Shown piece by piece: positions 43,447 to 53,583 of a stretch of 64,000 bases of DNA. The stretch's first letter is position 1, and each line of letters starts with the position of its first letter. Source of the DNA: Candidatus Zixiibacteriota bacterium (GTDB taxonomy: Bacteria; Zixibacteria; MSB-5A5; UBA10806; 4484-95); the NCBI GenBank assembly GCA_021159005.1, contig JAGGSN010000012.1, positions 1 to 64,000 on the forward strand, in the 5' to 3' direction. Below the pieces are notes generated by a model. It was not told where the DNA came from, ran no database searches, and was given only the letters and a program-made list of their open reading frames with translations. A program made the position numbers and the translations under genes.

Positions 43447-43728
43447 ATGAAATACTGGAGAACCCCATTAGATATAGACAAGCTAAAAATTCCACGGGGT
43501 GAGCTCCATATAATCAAAGATCGCTGTAAGGGTTGTGGTTTTTGTGTTGAATACTGCCCCAATGGCGTATTACAGCTTTCTGAGGAGTTTAATGCCAAGG
43601 GTTATCACCCTCCTGAAGTTATTAAGCCGGATAAGTGTGTTAACTGTGATTTATGTGAGATGCTCTGTCCGGATTTTGCAATTTTTTGTTTGCGTGTCGA
43701 GGACGATGAAAAGGAGGTGGCCAGTTGA
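43447..43728 (+). CDS. korD: 2-oxoacid:ferredoxin oxidoreductase, ferredoxin (delta) subunit
   Basis: The 93-residue dicluster ferredoxin has two 4Fe-4S motifs, CKGCGFCVEYCP and CVNCDLCEMLCP, spaced by about 30 residues as in KorD/PorD subunits. It should carry electrons from the thiamine-dependent subunits KorAB. Start 43447 is used because GGAG is 6 nt upstream; an in-frame ATG at 43435 lacks spacing. The gene heads the kor-hdr cluster. Its stop overlaps the TTG start of korA. Confidence 0.9.
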   Translation: MKYWRTPLDIDKLKIPRGELHIIKDRCKGCGFCVEYCPNGVLQLSEEFNAKGYHPPEVIKPDKCVNCDLCEMLCPDFAIFCLRVEDDEKEVAS

Positions 43729-44882
43729 AGGCTAATCCTAAAGATGTATTAACAGGCGCTCATTATCTTGATGGTAATCACGCCTCTGCCGAGGGAGCTG
43801 TTGCCGCCGGATGCAAGTTTTTTGCCGGTTATCCAATTACTCCTTCAACTGAAATCGCCGAGAGATTTTCTCGACGAATTCCGCTTGTTGACGGTGTTTT
43901 CATTCAGATGGAGGATGAGCTGGCAAGCATGAACGCAATTTTGGGAGCATCCTGGGGCGGAGTAAAGTCAATGACTTGTACTTCGGGACCGGGTTTTTCG
44001 TTAATGATGGAAAATTTTGGTTTGGGCATGATGCTGGAAACTCCCTGTGTTTTAGTAAATGTCCAACGCGGTGGTCCCTCAACCGGATTGCCAACTCTGC
44101 CCGGTCAGGCTGATATGATGCAGGCGCGCTGGGGTTCGCATGGCGATTATGAGGTGATTGCCTTAGCGCCCGATTCTCCCCAGGAATCATTTGAACTGAC
44201 CATTCGTGCTTTCAATCTATCAGAAAAATATCGCATGCCGGTATTGGTCATGACCGATGAATGCGTCGGCCATATGACTGAAAAAGTAGTTATACCGCCT
44301 GCTGAGGAAATTGAACTGGTTGAACGAATATACACCGACAAAAAGCCTGGCGAGGCTTGGCCTTATGATGCTAACCCTGATATAATATCCCCAATGCTGC
44401 CGATTGGCAAGGGCTACAAATTCCATGTTACCGGATTGACTCATGATTATAGAGGTTACCCGGTAATCGATGCGGAAACGCAGGAGCATAATGTTCGACA
44501 TCTTATTGATAAAGTAAAAAACAATCTTGACGATATTATCTGGCTTGAGGAAAGTGATGTCGAGGGAGCCGATATTGTGATGATATCCTATGGCATCTCC
44601 TCGCGGGTAGTTCAACCGGCTATAGCGAAAGCTAAGAAGGATGGCATTAAAATAGGGCAAATCAGGATGGTTACCGTCTGGCCATTTCCCGAAAAGCGAA
44701 TTAGAGAGCTGGCTAAAAAGGTTAAATCCCTGATAATGGTTGAATTAAATTATGGTCAGGTATTTCTCGATATGGAACGCTGCGCTGCTGGTAATTGCCA
44801 GTGTCATCTTATAGGTCATGCCGGAGGAACTGTTCATAATCCTGATGATATATATAAAACTATAAAGGAGGCGGTTAAATGA
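43725..44882 (+). CDS. korA: 2-oxoacid:ferredoxin oxidoreductase alpha subunit
   Basis: The 385-residue alpha subunit has GCKFFAGYPITPSTEIAERF (PP-domain motif), GVKSMTCTSGPGFSLMMENF and PCVLVNVQRGGPSTGLPTLP, and a transketolase C-terminal-like domain (VELNYGQVFLDMERC). These are hallmarks of KorA/VorB, which oxidise 2-oxoglutarate or branched 2-oxoacids to acyl-CoA with ferredoxin reduction. The start is TTG 43725 with a very strong AAGGAGGTGG, overlapping korD by 4 nt. Substrate cannot be fixed from sequence alone. Confidence 0.93.
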   Translation: MKANPKDVLTGAHYLDGNHASAEGAVAAGCKFFAGYPITPSTEIAERFSRRIPLVDGVFIQMEDELASMNAILGASWGGVKSMTCTSGPGFSLMMENFGLGMMLETPCVLVNVQRGGPSTGLPTLPGQADMMQARWGSHGDYEVIALAPDSPQESFELTIRAFNLSEKYRMPVLVMTDECVGHMTEKVVIPPAEEIELVERIYTDKKPGEAWPYDANPDIISPMLPIGKGYKFHVTGLTHDYRGYPVIDAETQEHNVRHLIDKVKNNLDDIIWLEESDVEGADIVMISYGISSRVVQPAIAKAKKDGIKIGQIRMVTVWPFPEKRIRELAKKVKSLIMVELNYGQVFLDMERCAAGNCQCHLIGHAGGTVHNPDDIYKTIKEAVK

Positions 44883-45763
44883 CAACAAGAACAACTCCTC
44901 CTGAAACAGAAAAACATCCGCTGGAAAATATTCTCCGGATGGACCGCATCCCGCATATCTGGTGTCCTACCTGTGGGCTTGGCACAACAGTAACCGCTTT
45001 GGCATCCGCCCTCGGGAAAGCGGAATTGGATTTGAATAAAGTTGCCGTTGTTTCCGGCATAGGCTGTACCGGTCGTGTTGCCGGCTATTTAAAGCTTGAT
45101 TCTTTTCATACGACCCACGGTAGAGCGCTTCCTTTTGCGGCCGGATTAAGCATTGCCAGACCCGATATGAAAGTTATTGTATTTTCCGGAGATGGCGATC
45201 TATCCTCTATCGGCGGCAATCATCTGATTCATTCAGCCCGTCGAAATCTGGATATTACGGTAGTCTGCGTTAATAATTTCATTTATGCCATGACAGGCGG
45301 GCAGGTGGCGCCTACTACGCCGGAAACGGCTATTACTTCCACATCGCCCCATGGCAACTATGAACACCCGTTTAACCTGCCGTTATTAGCGGGGTCATCC
45401 GGGGCGGTATATGTTGCCCGATGGACTGCTTTGCATATACGGCGTCTGACGAATTCGCTTAAAGAGGCTTTACTCAAACCGGGGTTTTCGTTTATTGAAG
45501 TGATTGCTCCCTGTTCGACTCTGTATGCTCGTCTTAATAAACTTGGCACTGGTCTGGATCTGATGAAATTCTATCATGAAAACAGCATTATCAAGCATGG
45601 CGCGGATTTGAATGAAGTTGACATCGATTTCCAATCGAAAATAATTGTAGGCAAGTTTGTTGATAAAGACAAGCCTACTTATATAGAAAGCATGAACATA
45701 GCTCTAAAGAAGAGATACGGCGATAAGTATAAACCCTATGGAGGCGCAAATGGCAACGACTGA
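44879..45763 (+). CDS. korB: 2-oxoacid:ferredoxin oxidoreductase beta subunit
   Basis: The 294-residue thiamine-diphosphate-binding subunit has IPHIWCPTCGLGTTVTALAS (Cys-containing N-terminal site), SGIGCTGRVAGYLKLDSFHT and IVFSGDGDLSSIGGNHLIHS (the GDG...N cofactor motif). It pairs with KorA to decarboxylate the 2-oxoacid. ATG overlaps the korA stop by 4 nt (ATGA), and the gene overlaps korC by 14 nt. Confidence 0.94.
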   Translation: MTTRTTPPETEKHPLENILRMDRIPHIWCPTCGLGTTVTALASALGKAELDLNKVAVVSGIGCTGRVAGYLKLDSFHTTHGRALPFAAGLSIARPDMKVIVFSGDGDLSSIGGNHLIHSARRNLDITVVCVNNFIYAMTGGQVAPTTPETAITSTSPHGNYEHPFNLPLLAGSSGAVYVARWTALHIRRLTNSLKEALLKPGFSFIEVIAPCSTLYARLNKLGTGLDLMKFYHENSIIKHGADLNEVDIDFQSKIIVGKFVDKDKPTYIESMNIALKKRYGDKYKPYGGANGND

Positions 45764-46313
45764 GCTTAGAATAACCGGTCTTGGCGGGCAGGGAGTTATT
45801 CTTACCGGTTATATCATTGGTAAAGCGGCCTCTATTTTTAACAATCAACATGCTACTCTTACCCAGAGCTTTGGCCCGGAAGCGCGCGGCAGCGCTTGCA
45901 GCGCTCAAGTTATTGTCTCTGACGACCGAGTGCTGTATCCATATGTTGCCAATCCTTATATAATGGTTGCAATGTCTAATGAGGGCTACAACAAGTATAA
46001 AGATACTGTTACGAAAAATGGGATTATTCTATATGATAGCGACCTTGTACAAGCTGATAGTAATCATTCAAACATTAATACTTTCGGAGTTCCGGCTACT
46101 CGTTTTGCAGAGGAACTCGGCCGCAAAATAGTCCTGAATATAGTTATGCTTGGTTTTTTTGGCGCTATTAACGAAATAATTCCGAAAGATGCTTTACGCA
46201 AAGCTGTTGAAAGCTCCGTCCCTTCGGGCACAGAGGAATTAAATCTAAAGGCTTTCGATAAAGGATTTGACTTCGGCGCAAAGTTAAAAAAACAAAATAA
46301 GGTTAAAGCATAA
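45750..46313 (+). CDS. korC: 2-oxoacid:ferredoxin oxidoreductase gamma subunit
   Basis: The 187-residue gamma subunit has the family N terminus LRITGLGGQGVILTGYIIGK and QSFGPEARGSACSAQVIVSD, which contact CoA and the alpha-beta core. ATG 45750 is chosen because GGAGG lies just upstream; an earlier in-frame ATG at 45738 lacks it. The korDABC set is complete. The 45-nt gap to the hdrA gene suggests a single transcription unit with the downstream electron-transfer genes. Confidence 0.93.
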   Translation: MATTELRITGLGGQGVILTGYIIGKAASIFNNQHATLTQSFGPEARGSACSAQVIVSDDRVLYPYVANPYIMVAMSNEGYNKYKDTVTKNGIILYDSDLVQADSNHSNINTFGVPATRFAEELGRKIVLNIVMLGFFGAINEIIPKDALRKAVESSVPSGTEELNLKAFDKGFDFGAKLKKQNKVKA

Positions 46314-46358
46314 TTTGTGGGATAATCAACTATGAGTTTTCAGCATAAGGATAACGCT

Positions 46359-49300
46359 ATGCCCCAGAAAAATAATAGAGAAAAAGGGGTTTTAGTAATT
46401 GGTGGAGGTATAACCGGGATTCAAGCCGCTCTCGATTTGGCGTCATCCCGCATTAAAGTTTATTTGGTTGAAAAATCACCTTCATTAGGAGGGCGAATGG
46501 CTCAACTCGATAAAACTTTCCCCACCATGGATTGCTCTATATGAATACTCGGACCTCGCATGATGGATGCCGGTCGGCATCCCAACATTGAGGTTTTCAC
46601 TAATTCCGAACTTGTGAAATTTAGCGGTAATGCGGGTAATTTCAGGGCAGTTGTGAAAAAACATCCCCGATATATAGATGAGAACCTTTGCACCGGTTGC
46701 GGTGTCTGCACCGATAGTTGTCCTGTTGCGGTTCCCAATGAGTTCGAGGTTGGTATGGGAGCTCGCAAGGCTATATATTCGCCATTTCCGCAGGCAGTTC
46801 CCAATACATATATAATCGACAGACAAAACTGCCTCAACAATGATTTCTTGGTTTGCTCAAACTGTCAGGATGTCTGCGACCGCAATGCTGTAAACTATGA
46901 TGACACTGGCGAGGAGATTGAAATTGAAATCGGCTCTGTTGTTGTTGCTACCGGCTTTGATGTTTACGATGCTTCTGCTATTCCAAGTTATGGTTATGGC
47001 CGTTATGAGAACGTGATGACCAATATGGAAATGGAAAGAGTGTTAAACTCCTCCGGACCTACTCAGGGTCATTTTGTCAGGCCATCCGATAAAAAATCGC
47101 CCAAGAAAATCGCCTTTATTCAATGTGTCGGCTCTCGCGGCGAGGGCAAGGAAGCCGGTTGTCAGTATTGCTCCCGTTTCTGCTGTATGAATGCTATTAA
47201 AGACTGCATGCTGGTTAAGCAGCATGAACCGGATATCGAAGAGCTAACGGTTTTCTTCATTGATATTAGAGCCGCGGGTAAAGGGTTTGAGGAATTTTAC
47301 CAGCGTTCTTTGGATATTCCCGAATTGAATTATGTTCGGGGCAGACCATCTAAGATAGTAGAAGATTCGGAGACTAAAGATATTATCGTATTTGTAGAAA
47401 ATGGCGAAACCGGCGAGATTAACCATGTTAGGGTCGATATGGCTGTTCTATCGACTGGGGCTATGGCTTCCGAGTCTAATAAAGGCTTGGCTGAGATTCT
47501 TGGCGTCGAGCTTGATGAGAACAATTTTTTCAATATCGACACTAAGTATGGATCGCCGCTTCATACAGTTAAAGAAGGTATTTTTGTTTGTGGCTGTGCG
47601 GCTGGTATAAATGATATATCCGATTCGGTTTCTCAGGGTTCTGGCGCGGCGGCTGAGGCTGAAAGATTCGCCTCGAAGCTTCGCATTGAGGAAAAGCCCC
47701 GCGAGATTAAAGAGCTTGATATCTCAGGACCACTGAGAATTGGCGTATTTCTGTGCCATTGCGGGATAAATATCGCTGGCGTTATTGATATTCCGTCGCT
47801 TCAGGAGGAAGCTGAAAAAATCCCTGATGTTGTGCATGTCGAGAAAAATGTTTTTATGTGCTCTGATGAAGGCCAGCGTTTGATACAGGAAAAAATCGTT
47901 GAATATAAGCTTAACCGGGTGGTTATAGCGGCCTGCACTCCTCGCACGCATGAACCGATATTCCGCGAGAATTGTGAACTTATCGGTCTTAATCCCTATT
48001 TGCTGGAGATGGTTAATATTCGCGACCAATGTTCTTGGGTTCATGCAAGCGTTCCGGAAATGGCTACGTTGAAAGCAAAAGATTTAATAAAAATGGGCGT
48101 CGCTAAAGCGCGTTACCTTCAGCCGCTTTATAAAAGCTCTATTCCAATCAATCAAAGCGTGCTGGTAATCGGCGGCGGTGTTGCCGGTATGCGCGCCGCT
48201 TTGGATCTCGATGCGCAGGCCTTCAGGGTTACGCTTATCGAAAAAGAAGGACGGTTGGGTGGACGGTTAAACAATTTGACCAAAGTATATCCAGCCAATC
48301 TAAATGCAGTTGAGCTTGCCCGAACGATGGTGGAAAGACTTCAAGCCAGCCGGGTTGAGGTGATGGTTTCCACCGAAATTACCTCTATAACCGGCTATAT
48401 CGGTAATTTTGATGTTGCGACTACTAACGGCAATTTCAAAACAGGAACCATTGTTATGGCAACCGGTTCGGATGTTTATAAGCCCGAAACAGAGTATGGT
48501 TATGATAAATATGATAATGTCATTACCAATCAGGAGCTTGAAAATATTCTTAATGATTCAAGGGGGAAAATTATAATTAATGGCAAGACGCCTGAAACCG
48601 TTGTCTTTATACAATGCATCGGCTCACGCGACCCGGAAAAGAACGCTTACTGTTCGAGATACTGCTGTCCTACCACTATTAAACAGGCTATTCGTTTGCG
48701 AGAGGCAAGTATAAATGTAGTCGTGCTTCACCGCGATATGCGTACGGTTGGCGCCAAAGCCGAGGAACAATATCGTCATGCTCGTTCTTTGGGCGTTAAG
48801 TTCATTCGTTATACTCCTGAGAGACTTCCCGAAGTTACAGGGAAAGATAAGAATGCTGATAGCGTAAAAATACTCGAATTGGCACTGAACCGTATCCTTG
48901 AAGTGCCGGTTGATTTAGTAACGTTGGCTTGCGGCATGGTTCCCAACAAAGAATCAACAGGCAAGCTTCATGACATTCTAAAAGTTTCGATTGGAGCAGA
49001 CGGCTTTTTCATGGAGAGCAATGCTAAACTTGGTCCGGTTGAAACTACCAGTGAGGGTGTGTTCTTAGCCGGATGTGTCAGCGGTCCGAAAGATATTTCA
49101 GATTCGATAGCGCAGGGTTCGGCTGCTGCTGCTAAAGCGGCTCGGTTTATCGCCCGCGATACCGTAGAGCTTGAACCAACTACCAGCACGGTAAATCAGG
49201 CATTATGCCGCGCTTGCGGTTTGTGTGTGGATATCTGCGATTATCATGCGCCGGCGCTGGTTATGACCGATTCCGGTTATATGGCGGCGGAAATAAATCA

Positions 49301-49424
49301 GGCATTATGCAAAGGCTGCGGCACTTGCACAAGCTGGTGTCCGACTGGCGCTATTACCTCGCTTCATTTCACTGATGACCAGATTAACGCCATGATGGAT
49401 GTATTATTAGCAGGCAAGGAATAG
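46359..49424 (+). CDS. hdrA: selenocysteine-containing double-module HdrA-like flavoprotein
   Basis: I read the frame through in-frame TGA 46542-46544 as selenocysteine, giving about 1021 residues with Sec at position 62. ATG 46359 has AAGGA 7 nt upstream; ATG 46332 is possible. Module 1 has an FAD motif ([17 protein letters not shown]), PTMDCSI-U-ILGPRMM, ferredoxin motif [12 protein letters not shown] and [14 protein letters not shown]. Module 2 begins with [16 protein letters not shown], has a second FAD motif ([17 protein letters not shown]) but lacks the DCSxC/Sec stretch and the following ferredoxin. It ends in two 4Fe-4S motifs ([24 protein letters not shown]). HdrA proteins carry the bifurcating FAD in heterodisulfide-reductase-type complexes. 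Partners are probably MvhD, HdrCB and the second HdrA downstream. Sec decoding rests on the SECIS hairpin and on the parallel with the second gene. Confidence 0.87.
46542..46582 (+). promoter_or_regulatory. UGA-Sec codon and bacterial SECIS element of hdrA
   Basis: TGA (46542-46544) is followed after 20 nt by GGATGCC (46565-46571), loop GGTC (46572-46575) and GGCATCC (46576-46582), a perfect 7-bp stem. The apical loop starts 27 nt after the codon, inside the range known for bacterial SECIS, and GGTC resembles the GGUC of E. coli fdhF. The second element at 51706-51746 has the same geometry. Confidence 0.87.
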
Positions 49425-49427
49425 GAT

Positions 49428-49895
49428 ATGGCAACAAAAGCAACCGGTAAAAAGAAAAAATCAAATATAAAAGTATTTGTCCCGAATTTAGTAGTTTTTG
49501 CCTGCAACTGGTGCAGTTATGCCGGAGCCGATAATGCCGGCGTAAGCAGGATTCAGTATTCACCGAATTTCAGAGTCATTAGGACTATGTGTTCAGGTCG
49601 GGTTACTTCCGGGTTTGTGCTTAAGGCTTTAAAGATGGGCGCCGACGGCGTGCTTGTATCCGGCTGCCACTTTGGCGATTGCCATTATATATTCGGCAAT
49701 TACAAAGCAGTAGATCAATTTGAAAAGACTAAAGCGTTAGTAAAAACTCTCGGGTTGGAGGAAGAACGCATCCGTCTCGAATGGGTTTCCGCCGCTGAGG
49801 GTCCGCGATGGGGACAGGTTATCGATGAGTTTGTCGAACAAATTACAAAATTGGGTCCCAGTCCTTTTAACTATAAACCAAAATATGAGAATTAG
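49428..49895 (+). CDS. mvhD: MvhD/FlpD-type iron-sulfur electron-transfer subunit
   Basis: The 155-residue protein matches the MvhD/FlpD family: VVFACNWCSYAGADNAGVSR, RTMCSGRVTSGFVLKALKMG, LVSGCHFGDCHYIFGN and an ending region RLEWVSAAEGPRWGQVIDEF. The conserved Cys residues bind a 2Fe-2S cluster. In methanogens this subunit connects hydrogenase or formate dehydrogenase to HdrA. No such catalytic subunit is present here, so it may pass electrons between KorABCD-reduced ferredoxin and HdrA; that is inference. It follows hdrA by 3 nt and precedes hdrCB by 5 nt. Confidence 0.93.
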   Translation: MATKATGKKKKSNIKVFVPNLVVFACNWCSYAGADNAGVSRIQYSPNFRVIRTMCSGRVTSGFVLKALKMGADGVLVSGCHFGDCHYIFGNYKAVDQFEKTKALVKTLGLEEERIRLEWVSAAEGPRWGQVIDEFVEQITKLGPSPFNYKPKYEN

Positions 49896-49900
49896 CATCT

Positions 49901-51037
49901 ATGGAAACAACTGTTGAAAAACTTAAGCAGAACCGAGCGTTCCTCTGTTTGGAATGCGGCAAATGTACTGCCGTATGTCCAATAGCTATTTATAATAAAA
50001 GTTTTTCGCCTCGCCGGATGTTGGCTGATGGTGTTTTCTATAATGCAGCAGATTTAATATCCGACAAACTTCTATGGTCATGCCTAACCTGCCAGCTATG
50101 TACTCAGCGGTGTCCTGTCGATGTCAAATATTCTGACTACATGCGTGATATTCGCGCCGAGGCATCCAAGCAGGGTAAAACCGGCAGTCCATCACACAGC
50201 GGCGCTCTGCTTCATCTTATGGAAATGGCGACTGCCCCTAAGCTAAAACAGAACAGAAACAGCTGGATTAACAATAAGCTTAAAGTGAAAAAGAAAGGCG
50301 ATGTTCTATACTTTGTTGGGTGTTTGCCCTATTATCAGGATTTTTTCGCCAAGGATTTCGATTTCACACCGATTTCAATAGCTCAGGACACTGTCAGCAT
50401 CCTTAACAAATTGGGGATTGAGCCGGTAGTAATGGATAACGAACGCTGCTGCGGGCATGATCTTTACTGGCTGGGTCAGCTTGAGCAATTCGATGAGCTG
50501 GGCAGAATAAACCTTGAGCTGATTAAGGCAACAGGCGCAAAAACTATCATCACATCATGCCCTGAATGCGCTCTCGTCCTGAAAAAACTATATTCGGAAA
50601 GGCTGGGCGGAAATCTGCAGGTTAAGCATATTACCGAAGTGGTTTTTGAGAATATCGATAAGCTGAAGTTCAAGAATATTGATACAAAAGTATCATTCCA
50701 GGATCCCTGCCGTTTGGGTAGATACATGGGGATTTATGACCAACCGCGGGAATCGCTTAAGGCTATTCCCGGTCTTGAGATAAACGAAATGCAGCACAAT
50801 AGGCGCGGCGCAATATGTTGCGGCACAACCAATTGGACTAATTGCGATGCAGTCTCAAAACAGATTCAGAAAAGCCGATTAACCGAGGCTAAAAACGCCG
50901 GCGCAGAAACCGTTGTAACAGCCTGCCCAAAATGCCAGATACATTTTAGATGTTCTGAGAGCGGCGATGAGTCTCAGAAAGTAAATATTAAAATAACTGA
51001 TTTTGTAAATATTATAGCTTCAGTTCTTGAGGGTTGA
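49901..51037 (+). CDS. hdrCB: fused HdrC-HdrB heterodisulfide-reductase-like subunit
   Basis: The 378-residue protein joins an HdrC-type ferredoxin domain (CLECGKCTAVCP near 17 and CLTCQLCTQRCP near 63) to an HdrB-type domain with two CCG motifs. The first is VGCLPYYQ...ERCCGHD...SCPEC (about 140-225) and the second QDPCRLGRYM...ICCGTTNW...ACPKCQ (about 268-345). In HdrB these bind the two noncubane 4Fe-4S clusters that reduce disulfides. The usual substrate CoM-S-S-CoB belongs to methanogens, so the physiological acceptor in a bacterium is unknown. HdrC-HdrB fusions are known in bacteria. It lies 5 nt after mvhD in the cluster. Confidence 0.92.
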   Translation: METTVEKLKQNRAFLCLECGKCTAVCPIAIYNKSFSPRRMLADGVFYNAADLISDKLLWSCLTCQLCTQRCPVDVKYSDYMRDIRAEASKQGKTGSPSHSGALLHLMEMATAPKLKQNRNSWINNKLKVKKKGDVLYFVGCLPYYQDFFAKDFDFTPISIAQDTVSILNKLGIEPVVMDNERCCGHDLYWLGQLEQFDELGRINLELIKATGAKTIITSCPECALVLKKLYSERLGGNLQVKHITEVVFENIDKLKFKNIDTKVSFQDPCRLGRYMGIYDQPRESLKAIPGLEINEMQHNRRGAICCGTTNWTNCDAVSKQIQKSRLTEAKNAGAETVVTACPKCQIHFRCSESGDESQKVNIKITDFVNIIASVLEG

Positions 51038-51096
51038 ACTAAAATAATGATGATTGATAATAAAATGACAGCATCAGGCAAGCCGGGAGTTAATGT

Positions 51097-53583
51097 ATGG
51101 CAAATGAGTTAAATAAACCCGAGGACTTGCGGATAGGTGTGTTTGTTTGCGAGTGCGGGCTTAATATCGCCGGCACTGTGGATTGTACCGCTGTTAGCGA
51201 ATATGCAAAAACTCTCGATGATGTAGTAGCGGTAGTTCAAAACAAATATACTTGTGCCGACCCCGGTCAAAATGAAATTAAAAAGGCGATTGCGGAACAC
51301 AACCTCAACCGTGTTGTGATTGCTTCCTGCACTCCAAAAATCCACGAGCCTACTTTCAGACAGTGTGTTGCAGATGCCGGTTTGAATCCATACCTGTTCG
51401 AGATGGTTAATATTCGCGAGCATGTAAGCTGGGTTCACCAGAAAGAGAAGGATAAGGCGACCCAGAAAGCCAAAGACCTTATCAGAAGCGGCGTAGCCAG
51501 AGCGCGTTTCCTCGAGGAACAAACTGAATCTGAGGTGCCGGTTACCAAAGCCGCATTAGTTATCGGCGGCGGCATTGCCGGCATTCAGGCGGCGTTAGAT
51601 TTAGCTGATGGCGGCCATAAAGTATATCTGGTGGAAAGAGAGGCTACCATCGGCGGAATAATGGCGGCGCTTGATAAAACTTATCCGACGATGGACTGCT
51701 CAATATGAATACTCGGCCCCAAGATGATGGATGTCGGTCGACATCCGAATGTCGAGTTAATGAGCTATAGCGAGGTTGAATCGGTTACCGGTTTTGTCGG
51801 AAATTTCCATGCGACGATTCGCAAAAAAGCCCGCTATGTTGACCCTACGGAGTGCACCTCATGCGGCGAGTGCGCCAAGGTTTGTCCGGTGGCTATCCCG
51901 GATGCGTACCAACAGGGATTTTCAACGCGCAAGGCAATCTATCTGCCGTTTCCGCAGGCGGTGCCGTCATCGTATGTTCTTGATATGGATAACTGCCTTG
52001 GCAACAACCCGATTGCGTGCGGCAAGTGCCAAGATGTTTGCGAGAAAAAGTGCATCGATTATGATGATGAAGACAAGCTGGTAAATATCGAGGTCGGCGT
52101 GATTATCGCCGCTACCGGTATGGATGTTTATGACCCTACTGATTATGATGAATACGGCTATACTCGTCATCAGAATGTAATCACAAGTATGGAATTTGAG
52201 CGCTTGATTTGCGCCGGCGGGCCGACTGAGGGTCATTTCGTTCGCCCGACAGACATGAAAGCGCCTAAGAGTATCGGCTTTATCCAGTGTGTCGGTTCAC
52301 GTTCGCGGGATGGCCGCGGCAATCCTTACTGTAGTAATATTTGTTGTATGAATACGGTAAAGGATACGCTTCTGCTGTGCGACCATTATCCCGGCGTTGA
52401 TATTAAAGTTTTTTATATGGATATTAGAGCTTTCGGTAAAGGTTTTGAAGACCTGTATATGCGCAGTAAGGAAGAGGGTGTTAAATATATCAGAGGCATT
52501 CCCGGTGATGTTGCTGAGGACCCCGAAACGAAAAACCTGGTTCTAACTGTTGAGAATACTACCACCAGCAAACTCGAAAAACATGAACTCCAGATGCTAG
52601 TTTTATCTCAGGGCGTAATACCGCGCAAGGATAACGATAAGCTCCAGCATCTTCTTACCCTATCTACTACATCGGATGGTTTCATAATGGAATCGCATCC
52701 CAAGCTAAAGCCTGTTGATGCTCCTACAAAGGGCGTATTCTTAGCCGGTTGTATCGAGTCGCCGAAAGATGTCAAAGACAGCGTAACTCAATCGGGTGCA
52801 GCGGCGGCAAGAGCCAGTATTTTGCTGAATGCCGGTAAAACCAAGATTGAGTCAATTACTTCGATGGTTGATCCCGATAAATGTAATTACTGCGGCTTGT
52901 GTGCAAAAGTTTGTCCCTATAACGCTATCTTGTCATCCGATAAAAAGACTAAAAAACTGCCAACGATTATTCAGGCGGCTTGTGCCGGTTGCGGCGCTTG
53001 CGCGGCTGAATGCCCGCAGGACGCAATCTATATGCGTCATTTCCGCGATGAGCAGATTATAGCGCAGATTGAAGGGATTTTAGCTGAAAGACCTTTTGAA
53101 CAACTTATCGTGTTTGCCTGCAACTGGTGTAGTTATGCTGGGGGCGATATGGCTGGTACATCAAGACTTCAATTCCCAACCTCGAGCCGCTTGATTAGGA
53201 CCATGTGCTCGGGGCGTGTCGATGAGAAATTCGTGATGCATGCTTTCAAGCTGGGCGCGCCTATGGTGCTCGTATCCGGCTGTCATTTCACCGACTGTCA
53301 TTATATAAGCGCCGTTCAATGGACACAAAAGCGAATGGATAAATTATGGAGCAAGATGGATAAACTTGGCATCCGGGATGAAAGGCTTCAACTTGAGTGG
53401 ATATCAGCCGCTGAGGGTCAGAAATTCGCTAAGGTCATGCGTCAGATGGAGGAAAAACTCAAGACCGTAACCGTTGAGGAAATCAAACAGACAATGAAAG
53501 TGCTTGAAGAAGAGGAAAAGAAAGAGAAAGCTAAAGCCGAAGCAAAAATGAAAAAATCAAATACTGCGGAGGTGAGTTCCTGA
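51097..53583 (+). CDS. hdrA2: selenocysteine-containing HdrA-MvhD fusion protein
   Basis: Reading TGA 51706-51708 as selenocysteine (position 204) gives about 828 residues. The N-terminal domain has RIGVFVCECGLNIAGTVDC; an FAD motif [18 protein letters not shown] follows, then PTMDCSI-U-ILGPKMM. Ferredoxin motifs are CTSCGECAKVCP and, further on, CNYCGLCAKVCP and CAGCGACAAECP. From about residue 680 an MvhD domain is fused (VFACNWCSYAGGDMAGTSR, RTMCSGRVDEKFVMHAFKLG, SGCHFTDCHYI). A Lys/Glu-rich tail of about 50 residues ends the chain. The fusion places the HdrA flavin and the MvhD cluster on one polypeptide, while a separate MvhD is encoded at 49428. It ends overlapping the zinc-ribbon gene. 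Confidence 0.88.
51706..51746 (+). promoter_or_regulatory. UGA-Sec codon and bacterial SECIS element of hdrA2
   Basis: TGA (51706-51708) is followed by GGATGTC (51729-51735), loop GGTC (51736-51739) and GACATCC (51740-51746). Stem length, loop and distance are the same as in the first hdrA, and one C-G pair is replaced by T-A, keeping pairing. The amino acids encoded (ILGPKMMDVGRHPN) are also conserved, so some of the similarity is protein-driven. Confidence 0.87.

Noticed and set aside
46332-46544. Separate 70-residue protein ending at TGA, with a new gene starting at 46560
   Set aside because: The frame continues across the TGA with unbroken HdrA homology and a SECIS hairpin follows; the same arrangement recurs at 51706. 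Treating it as two genes or a pseudogene is less likely.
51097-51708. Stand-alone 203-residue HdrA fragment
   Set aside because: Same reason: in-frame TGA at the Cys/Sec position, SECIS downstream, protein homology continuous.
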